Position numbers and translations under genes: made by a program. A stretch of 10,935 nt of DNA. Source: Patescibacteria group bacterium UBA6263. GTDB lineage: Bacteria; Patescibacteriota; Gracilibacteria; Absconditabacterales; Absconditicoccaceae. Where the stretch lies: positions 5,108 through 16,042 of the forward strand of contig DJVF01000005.1 of NCBI GenBank assembly GCA_002441085.1, read 5' to 3'. The notes under the pieces are model-generated. The model was not told the DNA's origin. It did no database searches and saw only the letters and a list, made by a program, of their open reading frames with translations. This document shows, piece after piece, positions 1 through 8,461 of this stretch. The first letter of the stretch is position 1, and every line of letters begins with the position of its first letter.

Positions 1-14
1 CGTCGTCATTACAT

Positions 15-91
15 TCCTCCTCGCAATGACAGAGAGGAAGTCGAAATGACAGATGAGGAAGCCGCAATGACAGGACTAAAGTCGTAATGAT
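15..91. repeat. Degenerate 20-21 nt tandem repeats
   Basis: Four imperfect units recur here around the core TCGCAATGAC (21-30), TCGAAATGAC (41-50), CCGCAATGAC (62-71) and TCGTAATGAT (82-91), separated by GAGGAAG-like spacers. Spacing is 20, 21 and 20 nt. GTCATT at 5-10 is complementary to AATGAC at 25-30 and could form a short hairpin. Read on the minus strand the left end has the GTCATTGCGAGGAGGAAT look of a class of dispersed intergenic repeats found in many bacterial genomes; that comparison is from memory. I see no coding frame here. Confidence 0.7.
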
Positions 92-127
92 ATAACAACA
101 AGGCAAATTGATATTGAAAATCTGATT

Positions 128-156
128 TACTTTTGTAGAGTGAATTATCATATAAT
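128..156 (+). promoter_or_regulatory. Possible promoter of the plus-strand operon
   Basis: A perfect TATAAT lies at 151-156. A poor -35 match (TACTTT, 128-133) sits 17 nt upstream. It is the only consensus-like -10 before the first gene, so transcription of the eight-gene run could begin about 30 nt ahead of the ATG at 197. The region is so AT-rich that TATAAT will occur by chance, hence the low confidence. Confidence 0.35.
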
Positions 157-185
157 TAATTCTAAATTCTGAATTTTTAATTATA
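151..185. promoter_or_regulatory. AT-rich inverted repeat, possible operator
   Basis: TATAATTAATTC (151-162) is mirrored by GAATTTTTAATTATA (171-185) across an 8-nt centre, with three extra T in the right arm. It overlaps the candidate -10 box and ends 11 nt before the first start codon, where an operator or a weak hairpin would sit. The RhuM part of the next gene resembles a DNA-binding protein, so autoregulation is conceivable, but nothing in the sequence proves it. Confidence 0.35.
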
Positions 186-223
186 AATTAGTATAAATGA
201 ATTGAGAGTTGTTAGCAGATCAA
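172..223 (+). repeat. 52-nt direct repeat, copy 1
   Basis: This copy matches 1199-1250 at 49 of 52 positions by eye, without gaps. It holds 25 nt of leader, the ATG at 197 and the first nine codons of the RhuM-Fic gene (MNGELLADQ). The two copies bracket that gene and lie 1027 nt apart. The three differences are single substitutions: a/c and a/g in the leader, g/a in codon 7 (Ala versus Thr). Both copies keep the in-frame TGA (Gly) as codon 3. Confidence 0.95.
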
Positions 224-1195
224 AAGGGGTCTATTGTAATTTATAAATCACCTGATGGGTCATCGGCTATAGATGTAAAATTTACATGAGAAACTGTTTG
301 GTTAAATCAAAATCAGTTGTCAAAACTTTTTGATATTGATAGAACTGTAATTACAAGACATATCAATAATATAATCAAGAATTGAGAAATTCAAGAAAAA
401 AGCAATGTGCAAAAAATGCACTTTAGTCATTCTGATAAACCAGTTAAGTTTTATAATCTAGATTTTATACTAGCTGTATGATATAGAGTGAATGCTAAAA
501 AATGAATAGAATTTCGTAGACGAAGTAGTCAAATTTTAAAAGAATATATAATAAAAGGATATTCTATAAATCAAAAAAGGCTTACTGAAACTGGATTAAA
601 AACTTTTGAACAAGCAATAGCGCTGGTCAAAAGAAATATAGAAAACAATATACTAACTGATCAAGAAACAAAAGGAATGTTATCTTTGATAACAAATTAT
701 GCATACTCATGGATTATATTACAGAAATATGATGAGGGGACATTATCATTAGAAAACTTTAATACAAAAAAAGCATATAAATTGGACTATATAGAGACTA
801 TCAAAGTCATCAATGATATAAAAAAAGAATTATTACCCAAAGGAGAGGTTTCTAAAATGTTTGGTATAGAAAAAAATGATGGATTGAAAGGAGTATTAGA
901 ACAAATTTATCAAACTTTTGATAAACAAGAATTATATCCTAGCATAGAAGAAAAAGCAGCGGCACTCCTGTATTTTACAATCAAAAATCATCCTTTTGCT
1001 GACTGAAATAAAAAAATATGAGCATTTTTGTTTGTTTTTTTCTTAGCAAAAAATAAATGTTTATATAAATCAAATGGAGATAAGAGAATCGATGATAATA
1101 CTTTGGTAGCTTTGACATTACTTATAGCTACAAGTGATAAAAATGAAAAAAATATGATTTTGAAATTAGTTGCTAATTTTTTGATAGAAAAATAA
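197..1195 (+). CDS. RhuM-Fic fusion protein (virulence RhuM family with C-terminal Fic/Doc domain)
   Basis: 332 aa with TGA read as Gly. Residues about 12-135 match the RhuM family: IVIYKSPDG, then ETVWLNQNQLSKLF, then KFYNLDFILAVGYRV, then a segment aligning to the family's FRxWATxxLxEY. The last third is a Fic/Doc fold with HPFADGNKKIGAF at 265-277. Fic enzymes transfer AMP or another phosphate-containing group from a nucleotide to a target protein through the motif His; Doc phosphorylates EF-Tu. Canonical motifs end in Arg after GN(K/G); here that position is Lys273, so activity is uncertain. Gly270 is a TGA codon (1004-1006). No separate antitoxin gene is visible, although RhuM may itself restrain the Fic domain (inference). 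The ATG at 197 is chosen because the repeat supplies the same start to the flippase gene. The first nine residues come from that repeat; family-like sequence begins just after. Length is in line with RhuM-Fic proteins. Target unknown. Confidence 0.9.
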
Positions 1196-1198
1196 ATA

Positions 1199-1250
1199 AA
1201 TTTTTAATTATACATTAGTGTAAATGAATTGAGAGTTGTTAACAGATCAA
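1199..1250 (+). repeat. 52-nt direct repeat, copy 2
   Basis: Second copy of the 172-223 repeat. It begins 3 nt after the RhuM-Fic stop codon and spans the leader, the ATG at 1224 and codons 1-9 (MNGELLTDQ) of the flippase gene. After it the two genes diverge completely. The precise fit at both ends of the RhuM-Fic gene suggests an insertion footprint or a recombination site. Confidence 0.95.
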
Positions 1251-2747
1251 CCATTGGGACAGAAGCTGATCAAAAAGGGATTCTGGTTATATTTTTTTAC
1301 AATACTTATAGCGCCGACAGGATATTTTATCAGAGTAATTGTATCCAATAGTGTAAGTGTAGCTGATGTTGGACTGATTTATAGTATAATGTGATTGATG
1401 TGAATTTTATCAGCATATCATGATCTTGGTTTGACAGAAGCACTACAATATCATCTCCCCAAATATCGAATACAAAAAAAATATAATGCTTTCAAGACTA
1501 GCGTATTATTTACATTTATCGTCCAAACAATAACGGGGATATTAATAGCACTGCTATTGTTTTATGGAGCAGATTTTTTGGCGAATAATTATTTTGGAGA
1601 TCCACAATCAGCCAATATTATCAAAATATTTTGTCTGTATTTTTTGGGTATCAATTTTTTCAATATGTTTCATTCTATATATATAGCATTCCAAGATGTA
1701 GTAAACTACAAAATAGTGGAAGCTGTCAAATCATATGCTACACTATGATTTACTATTGCATTTTTTTGACTTGAGATATTGAATATTACAAATTTTACAT
1801 GGGCGTGGATTATATGATTATGAATCTCGTTGATTGTGTCAGGATTTATTTTTCGAAAAAAATATTGATATACTCTCAAAAAATGAGAAATCCAAATAGA
1901 AACAACACTGATCAAAAAACAAGTAAAATATGCATTTTGGATATTTATATGAATCAATGTCATTTATTTGCTTAGTCAAATAGATCAGCAATTTGTCATC
2001 TATTTTTTATGAGCAGAAATGGCATGATATTATGCCAACTATCTGAGTCTAATACTATCATTTAGCGTTATTACAACTCCTCTACTAGGATATCTATTCC
2101 CACTAACTACAGAGCTGATAGAAAAAAAAGAAGACCAAAAGCTCAAAGAGCTCAAAAACATACTTTATAAATATTTTTGAGTTTTTGCTTTGAGCGTTTC
2201 AGGATTATTTATATCTCTAGGCACAGAAATATCTACCATACTTTTTGGACAAAAATTTATCTATTCTGGGCAGCTACTAATATATTCTGCATGATTTCTA
2301 ATTTTTTATGTTTTGTTTAATATCAATCTCACTCTGCTAGCTGGGATGGGCAAAGTCAAACAAAGAGCCAAAATAATATGAATCACACTATTGGCTAATA
2401 TATTGCTAAATCTGATATTTATACATATTTGGGGTATTGTATGAGTAATTGCAGCTACTATGATATCTTGGATAATGCTTTTTGTAATGAGTAGTAGATT
2501 GGTAAATAAAAAATGAGATATACAATTTGATCGATGATATTTGATCAAAAACTGAATAATCATAGTATGATTGGCTACAATAATATTTGTATACAAAAAC
2601 AATCTATTTGTTTTGGAAGATGTATATAGATATAGTAATTTGCTTTATTTGGGGTTGATTAGTGTAGGATATTATGTATGTATTATGGGCGTTAATTATA
2701 AAAACATATTACTATTAAAAAATGAAATAAGAAAGTTTAAAAAATAA
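1224..2747 (+). CDS. Wzx-like oligosaccharide flippase (MOP/PST family)
   Basis: 507 aa with TGA as Gly, the usual size for polysaccharide flippases of the MOP superfamily. These integral membrane proteins move lipid-linked oligosaccharides across the cytoplasmic membrane. The sequence is hydrophobic throughout, with about 12-14 probable helices. It opens with the family's N-terminal pattern: GFWLYFFTILIAPTGYFIRV, then ADVGLIYSIMGLMGILSAY, then LGLTEALQYHLPKY around residues 64-81. Later the segment GYYANYLSLILSFSVITTPL and a cytoplasmic Lys/Glu-rich stretch (TELIEKKEDQKLKELKN) also fit. It starts 28 nt after the RhuM-Fic gene and is followed after 4 nt by a glycosyltransferase. The start at 1224 lies inside the direct repeat, so the native N-terminus may have been replaced; the first residues with family character follow residue 12. 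Assignment to the family is firm, the substrate is unknown. Confidence 0.92.
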
Positions 2748-2751
2748 TAAC

Positions 2752-4089
2752 ATGAATATAATCAACTATAAGATAATAAACCAATATTCTAACATTAGAC
2801 GAGAAAATCGAAAAGATTTTGTCGAGAGTATTCAATGAAAAAAACAAAATAAAATAGCGATTTTGAGCATTCATTTTAATAATACAGACAATACAAAAAA
2901 ACTATTGAAATACTTGAAAAGTGAAAGAAAACAATCGTTCGATATTATTATCATAGAAAATAGCACACAAACAGATGAAATAAAAAAACTCAAAGAATAT
3001 TGCAAAAAAGAAAATAATATAACAATAATTCATCCTAAAAAAAATATAGGATCAGCATGATGATATGCACTTGGTATGGAATATATCATATCACAAGAAT
3101 ATGAATATCTTTTTATCGTAGAGGATGATGTTATATTTCTTGATGACAATATTTTTAGCGATATGATACAACAAGCAAACGAAAAAACACTAACATTCAT
3201 CAATAATTGCAAGAATACTCGAGAATCATCACAACCAATAACAAAAGGAAAGTCTCGACGAGTGCAAATAGCATGATATCCGGTAAATTTTATTGAAAAA
3301 ACCTGAATTATAGATCCTAGATATTTCTTCAGATGAGAAGATTTGGAATGGGGCTCTAGGATAAAAAAATGAATGATTAAATTTTGATATAAAAACGAAA
3401 TAGTTGATAAAAATTATTTACACCCTTATTTGAAATCTGTAAATGGGAATTATACTTGGTTTTATTTTTCTATAAGAAATCAACTATTATCTGTAGAAAA
3501 AAATCTAAAAAACAATTATCAATTTTTTGTTGTATTGTTTTTTTATTTATGGACCGCTATATCAAAACTTTTTATGGAGAAAGATAATCTGATTTTGAAA
3601 TCATTTATTGATGCACTTTTTGATTTTTTGAAACACAATTTTTCACGAAATAACAATAGAAAGAAAATAGAGTGTTTTATAAACAATAAGAAAGAACAGC
3701 AATCTGAATGGATGGACAAATTAGAGCTTTCTAATATTTCAAAAAATCTTTATAGCTGTGCTAAGATATTGTGAATAACCTGAATTGATAGAGAAAACAT
3801 AAAATACTCAAAAAAAATAGAGAGCCTATGGGGAAATGGGATTCTGATTTCCTCAAGCTCTACAGTATTCTATCCTATTTCACTTCTTGCAAAGAAAGTA
3901 ATCTGTATAAATGAATTTGATTTGGTAGAAAATAAGATAGCTATAAGTCAGTATAATAATTGAAATAGAGTAATGAATTTAATATGAATTATAACAAGTT
4001 TGATTGCTTCTGTAGGACTAATCATTATTGTGAATTTTGTAATTATTTTATCTATAGGATTTAATCGTTTATATAAAAAGATATGTTAA
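2752..4089 (+). CDS. GT2 glycosyltransferase, GlfT-like, with extra C-terminal region
   Basis: 445 aa with TGA as Gly. A GT-A domain occupies roughly residues 33-245: NKIAILSIHFNN strand, IIIIENS (66-71), NIGSAGGYALGM (98-109), the metal-binding acidic motif VEDD (123-126) and a GEDLEW acceptor/base motif (195-200). Then come His224 and WFYFSIRNQL, a block typical of galactofuranosyl- and rhamnosyltransferase-like GT2 enzymes. The NxGxAGG motif supports the GlfT-like subgroup, but the donor sugar cannot be deduced. A hydrophobic segment (257-275) suggests membrane association. Residues about 330-445 are unusual: GNGILISSSSTVFYPISLLA, a KKVICINEF strand, then a long hydrophobic stretch (406-436) that may be one or two membrane helices. 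The gene starts 4 nt after the flippase stop and overlaps the next gene by 7 nt, implying translational coupling. The tandem CGA CGA codons at residues 169-170 would read Trp-Trp in the alternative code. Confidence 0.85.
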
Positions 4090-5060
4090 AATTGTATTAT
4101 TTTTTATTGAGTAAAAAAATTCATTTTCTGAAATATTGTAGGTATCATTTTGACGTTATGAAATTTCTATTGGAAGGAAGATCACTACGAGAAAGAGATG
4201 AAGGCAATACAAATAAACGATTAAGAACTTTTAGAAAATATATGACAGAAGAAAACAAAACACGCTTCCTAAATAAATTAGATAACAAAGGCAAAAACAT
4301 AGGAAAAAAATTAATAAAAAAGATCGAAAATATAATGTATAGCAATATCTTGCCGTATGGAAATATCTTTGATGCAGAAGAGAAAAAACAACAGGAAAGC
4401 TTTGCTAATTTTTGCATAGAAAACAAGGATATAATACCATTTGATATAAATGAAGTATGATCTTATTTGAATTATTTCTATATCGAAAAATTGGACGATG
4501 AATTTAAAAACTTAGAATGAAAAGATATAATAGATTGTGGATGATATAATTGAGATAGTTCTCTAGCTATGGTTAAATATTTAAAAGACATTTTAAATGT
4601 ATATTGTATAGAACCTGAAATAGAAAATTTTAAAAATATTAAAAAACAAATAATTACTCAGAATGCGCAAAATATAATTCCAATAAATCTATGACTATGA
4701 GATAGAAAGTTTGAAGCTATCATAACAGAAGGAGGCGCTTGAAGTAATTTATCTGCAGATGAAAATACAAAATGAATAAAAATACAAATTGATACTGTAG
4801 ACAATATAGTAAATAAATATAATATAAATCCATGACTAATAAAACGAGATATTGAATGATTCGAATATGATAGTATAGTCTGAGCCAAAAAAACTATCAT
4901 AAAGCATAGACCAATTTTATTTATAAGTATATACCATAAGTGAAAGGACTGGTTTGAAATTCTACCGTTGATAGATTCTTGGAATCTTGACTATAAATTC
5001 ACATTGAGAAGATGGAATTGTTTTCATCCTTTTGCCGATACTCTTTTAGTTTGTTATTAA
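4083..5060 (+). CDS. FkbM family methyltransferase, first copy
   Basis: 325 aa with TGA as Gly. FkbM-type enzymes are SAM-dependent O-methyltransferases; in glycan loci they probably methylate sugar hydroxyls. The Rossmann-like domain starts near residue 147: glycine-rich SAM loop DCGGYNGDSS (151-160), acidic end of strand 2 IEPE (176-179), and the FkbM signature DIEGFEYDSI (from 256). Gly154, Gly157 and Gly259 are TGA codons. The residue before DIEG is CGA (4845-4847), a position normally hydrophobic, which fits Trp better than Arg. The N-terminal 145 residues are Lys/Glu-rich, probably helical and unlike the second FkbM protein; I cannot assign them a role. No signal peptide or clear membrane helix. 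The ATG at 4083 is chosen because it gives a 7-nt overlap with the upstream stop; the Met at residue 26 is an alternative. Confidence 0.88.
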
Positions 5061-5071
5061 TAGACATTAAT

Positions 5072-5896
5072 ATGGAAAAAATATTTTTCTTTATAAATAA
5101 TCTATGATATTTGTTTAAAACCAATTTACAGACAGTAAAAAAAATAAAGATATTTTGAAAGGACACAATCCTCTTTCTATTTGAGAAAATAAATAATAAA
5201 TTATGAAAAAAATCAATAAATTTCAACTGACTAAAAATTCATTGATTAAATTATTCATCCTTATGCTGATTGTTTTGAGAAATTTTCGTCAGAAATGAAT
5301 ACAAATTTTATACAGAAAAAGAAAATCCTATAATCTTAGATTTATGAGCAAATATTTGAATGGCAACAGTATATTTTAAACGATCATATCCCAAATCAAA
5401 GATACTATCTTTTGAACCAGACAAAAAGCACTTTCAAATATTAGAAAAAAATATAAAAGAAAATTGATTTAATGATGTAAAATGTATAGAAAAAGCTGTA
5501 ACGAATAAAACGGGAGAAATTACTTTTTACACAGATAATAAAGCATCATTTAGCATGAGCACAAAAAAATGAAGAATGTCTAAACTAGAAACAAAAGTAA
5601 AATCCATTTCAATAACAGAAATCATAAAAAACAGAAAAATCGACTTATTAAAGATGGATATAGAATGATGAGAATATGATGTACTGGAAGAATTAAACAA
5701 AACAGGAAAAATAAATCAAATAAATGAAATGATAATCGAATATCATCACAACATAAAAAACGATAACATGAGTTTTTGAAAATTCTTAAATATATTAGAA
5801 AAAAATTGATTTACTTACTGATTAAATACATCACTATTCCCTCTTGAAGCAAAAAACAAATTTCAAGATATATTTATTCATGCTTACAGAAAATAA
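5072..5896 (+). CDS. FkbM family methyltransferase, second copy
   Basis: 274 aa with TGA as Gly, a typical FkbM length. SAM-binding motif DLGANIGMATVYF begins at Asp90, SFEPD ends at Asp117, and the signature KMDIEGGEYDVL begins at Lys194 with both glycines written TGA TGA (5666-5671). It is a class I SAM-dependent O-methyltransferase, likely acting on a glycan. It differs strongly from the FkbM gene just upstream (short basic N-terminal part, different motif residues), so this is not a recent tandem duplication. The N-terminal 85 residues are basic and hydrophobic. The start at 5072 lies 11 nt after the previous stop. The next gene begins 22 nt downstream, or overlaps it if its earlier ATG is used. 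Confidence 0.88.
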
Positions 5897-5918
5897 TTTT
5901 TATAATATCATTAAATAC

Positions 5919-6830
5919 ATGACAAAAGTCTCTATAATCATACCCATGTATAACGAACAACGCTATATAGCAAGATGTCTTGATAGTTTAAAATTGCAAA
6001 GTTATAAAGATTTTGAACTTATTCTGATAGATGATGAAAGCAAAGACGATACGGTGAAGATAGCTGAGTGATATAAAAAAGACTTTAATCTAACTATCTT
6101 ACAACAGAAGAATAGCGGACCAGGGAAAGCAAGGAATCGATGAGCCACAGGAGCTAAATGAAATATTTTGATTTTTGTAGATGCAGATATGTATTTCGAT
6201 GAGTGATATCTCCAACATCTTATTCAACCAATATTAGATGGAAATGAAATTGGAACAGCACACTGACAAGAATTAGTATGAAACCCCAATAACAAATTAG
6301 CTGTGGCTTGGTGCATAAACAGAATTCCACATCCAGAGAAAAGATCTGGAGTATATAGAGCTATCCTTAAAGATGTATTTCTGAAAAGTGGAGGATTCGA
6401 TCCAAGTAAATGATATTTCGATGATAATTTAAATAAAATAAATAATTGAAAATGAGCATTGACTGTGATGAAAGCAATATGCTATCATAATAATCCTGAA
6501 AATTTACAGGAAATTTATAAGCATAGTCAACGAGTTGGAAAGTCCCTTTTACAATCAGGAGAAATAAAAACGTATTTAAAAGCATATAAAAAACGAATTA
6601 TAGGACTTATATTTATTTTCTGAATCTGAATAATATTTCTTGATAAACAGATTTGAATGATTGTAAGTATAATGATTGGATCAATAATCGTATTGATGTT
6701 TATCAAGGTTATACAAAGAACGATAGAGGAAAAATACTCATCTCATATCATATATATTCCATTGATGATGATGACCAGATGATTTGGATATGTTGTTTGA
6801 ATGATAAAATATTTAATAGTTAAAAAATAA
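5919..6830 (+). CDS. GT2 glycosyltransferase, membrane-associated
   Basis: 303 aa with TGA as Gly. The GT-A fold opens canonically with MTKVSIIIPMYNEQRYIARC (1-20), then LIDDESKDDT (36-45), a GPGKARN motif (67-73) and the metal-binding FVDADM (86-91). GGFDPSKGYFDDNLN (158-172) is the acceptor-side acidic region. The C-terminus carries hydrophobic segments at about 227-241, 245-263 and 275-301, so the enzyme probably sits on the membrane facing a lipid-linked acceptor. The residue after ARN is CGA (6138-6140); Trp is common there in related GT2 proteins. CGA also falls in a KHSQxVGKSL segment (6531-6533) where relatives tend to have Trp before (I/V)GKS, while CGC at residue 15 encodes the expected Arg. 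An in-frame ATG at 5880 would add 13 residues and overlap the previous gene by 17 nt; 5919 is preferred because KVSIIIP normally follows directly after the start. Confidence 0.88.
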
Positions 6831-6833
6831 ATT

Positions 6834-7361
6834 ATGAAAAAGCTTAATATGTGATGTGGTAAAGATATATTAGTTGGATACCTAAATCGAGATATTATTA
6901 ATCTTCCATGAGTAGATAAAGTTTTTGACTTTGAGAAATTCCCGTATCCTTTTGAAGATGATGAATTCGATGAAATATATTGCTCTCACATATTGGAACA
7001 TATGAGTGATTTATGAAAAGTAATGGAAGAGTTTACTAGAATAGGAAAAGACTGATGACAAATAAAAGTTAAAGTACCATACTTTGCCAGTCCAAATGCT
7101 TGGTGAGATTATACACATAAGAGAACATTTAATACAAATTCTTTTAACTATTTCCAACCAGATTTTTATTATAATGAAGCAAAAATTATCGTGAAAGAAT
7201 ATAAGATTCATTTTTTTTCAAACTCGAGATATTTAAAATCGGATATTAAAAACATAATTCCTGATTTTATGATAAATCTATTACCAAAAGTTTATGAAAG
7301 ATTTTTCGCATATCGATTCCCTGCTTCAGAAATACATTATTTATTAGAAATAAAAAAATAA
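6834..7361 (+). CDS. Small class I SAM-dependent methyltransferase (Methyltransf_11-like)
   Basis: 175 aa with TGA as Gly. It resembles the short predicted methyltransferases often found beside glycosyltransferases. It starts straight into the SAM loop NMGCGK (5-10). Next come DIINLPGVDKVFDF (20-33), FPYPFEDDEFDEIYCSHILE (36-55), the hallmark of this group with the Ser-His-(V/I)-Leu-Glu-His motif, and GGQIKVKVPYF (74-84). Six of its nine glycines are TGA, two GGA and one GGT. Codon 161 is CGA in FFAYxFPASEIHYLLE, where a hydrophobic residue is expected. It lies 3 nt after one GT2 gene and 1 nt before another, so it is almost certainly co-translated with them and probably methylates the growing glycan or a precursor. 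Substrate unknown. Confidence 0.85.
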
Positions 7362-7362
7362 A

Positions 7363-8436
7363 ATGTCTTTTGTTTCAATAATATTACTAAACTACAACTG
7401 AAAAAAATTCAATAAAGACTGTATTGATTCTATCTTGTTGCAATCATATAAGAATTTTAAAATAATTTTCGTAGATAATGCTTCTACTGATGGATCACTT
7501 GAAGAAGTAGAAAAATTATATGAAAATGAAATAGAAGAGAAAAAAATAATTATTGTAAAAAACAAAGAAAATTCATGATTTACCTGAGGAAATAACTTAT
7601 GAGTAAAATATGCTAGTAATGAGTCAGAATATATTTGTTTATTAAATAATGATACCACTGTTCCAGAAAATTGGTTAGAAGAGCTTGTAAAAGGTATAGA
7701 ATCTGATAGAGATTTATGAGCAGTAGGAAGCTTGGTTTTGGATATGTGATATGAAGAAAAAATAAAAAATATGTTTTTTGATCAAAGAAAAACTTATACA
7801 CGAACTATATTGTGAGAGACGGCAATAAAAAATGTTTCAATGAAAGATTATGTATCTTGAATTTATTATACTACAAGTCTCTCTTGATGTTCTTTGCTAT
7901 ATAAAAAAAACATTATCAAAACTCCTTTTCCTGAACGGTATTTTGCTTATTGAGAAGATATTTTCTTTTGTCTAACTTTAATAAGTAAGTGATATAAACT
8001 AGCTTTTTGTACAAAATCTATAGTAAATCATTACTGATCTTGAAGCTTTGGTAAGAAACCATCAGATTTTAAATTATTTTATGGGAATAGAAATCAAATT
8101 ATTAATTATTTTCTTTTTTATAAGGTTTCGACAATAATAAAATTATTCCCTCTTTTTTTTATTACTCAAATTTCTCAGATTTTTATTAATGTTCCGTTGA
8201 AAAGAATTAAAGCAAAAATAAAATCTCGGTTTTGGATTTTTAAAAACATATGAAAAGTGACTGAATTGAGAGGTGAAATTCAAGAAAATAAAATTATCTC
8301 TGATAATCTATTTATACAACAATTGTCTTATAAATTTAGTGATGATATTCATTATATAAATTTTTCTGCTTCCAGAAAAAGAATAATTAGCTTTGTAAAT
8401 AAGATTTTTGAACTATATATAAAAGTTGTTTATTAA
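7363..8436 (+). CDS. GT2 glycosyltransferase (WcaA/rhamnosyltransferase-like)
   Basis: 357 aa with TGA as Gly. A classical soluble GT-A domain: VSIILLNYNG (4-13), FVDNASTDGS (36-45), NSGFTGGNNLG (70-80), the metal-binding LLNNDT (93-98), SGCSLLY (174-180) and ERYFAYGEDIFFC (191-203) with the catalytic-type ED. His223 and FYGNRN (239-244) complete the pattern seen in rhamnosyl- and related transferases of surface-glycan loci. Residues about 245-280 are hydrophobic and may contact the membrane; the last 70 residues are basic and have no motif I recognise. Two CGG codons occur (191 and 289); 289 in KSxFWIFKN could be Trp, while 191 would fit Arg equally well. It is the last gene of the plus-strand run, 1 nt after the methyltransferase. 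Confidence 0.9.
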
Positions 8437-8460
8437 AACTCTTTGGTGTGTTAAAGAATT
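8437..8460. terminator. Weak hairpin between the converging gene runs
   Basis: TCTTT (8440-8444) pairs with AAAGA (8453-8457) around an 8-nt loop, and AA/TT extends the stem across one mismatch. T-rich sequence follows on the plus strand, and the minus-strand readout meets A/T-rich sequence too. It fits the only 25 nt between two stop codons facing each other, but the stem is short and GC-poor, so any termination would be weak. Confidence 0.3.
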
Positions 8461-8461
8461 T

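Noticed and set aside
15..91. CRISPR array
   Set aside because: Units are contiguous, degenerate and only 20-21 nt, without unique spacers, and no cas gene is present.
677..1006. Stand-alone 109-aa gene with a Fic-like C-terminus
   Set aside because: It is an interior piece of the 197-1195 gene, delimited only because TGA is treated as a stop. Reading TGA as Gly joins it to RhuM upstream and completes the Fic motif downstream.
197..1195. Two-gene toxin-antitoxin operon
   Set aside because: RhuM and Fic parts are in one uninterrupted frame, and the neighbour is a flippase, so no separate antitoxin gene is visible.
172..1250. Ordinary insertion-sequence target-site duplication
   Set aside because: 52 nt is far longer than usual target duplications, no transposase is present, and no terminal inverted repeats were seen inside the direct repeats.
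1706..1963. Minus-strand reading frame of 85 codons
   Set aside because: It lies wholly inside the flippase gene on the opposite strand and has no recognisable motif. The same holds for minus frames at 2306-2602, 3030-3212, 4145-4426, 4658-4900, 4999-5226, 6367-6585, 7011-7211, 7392-7658 and 7613-7801.
1431..4089. A string of decayed pseudogenes with many nonsense mutations
   Set aside because: All the interruptions are TGA, none TAA or TAG, and they land on conserved glycines with no frame changes; this is recoding, not decay.
4083..5896. Recent tandem duplication of an FkbM gene
   Set aside because: The two proteins share only the family motifs; their N-termini, lengths and motif residues differ, so they are separate family members.
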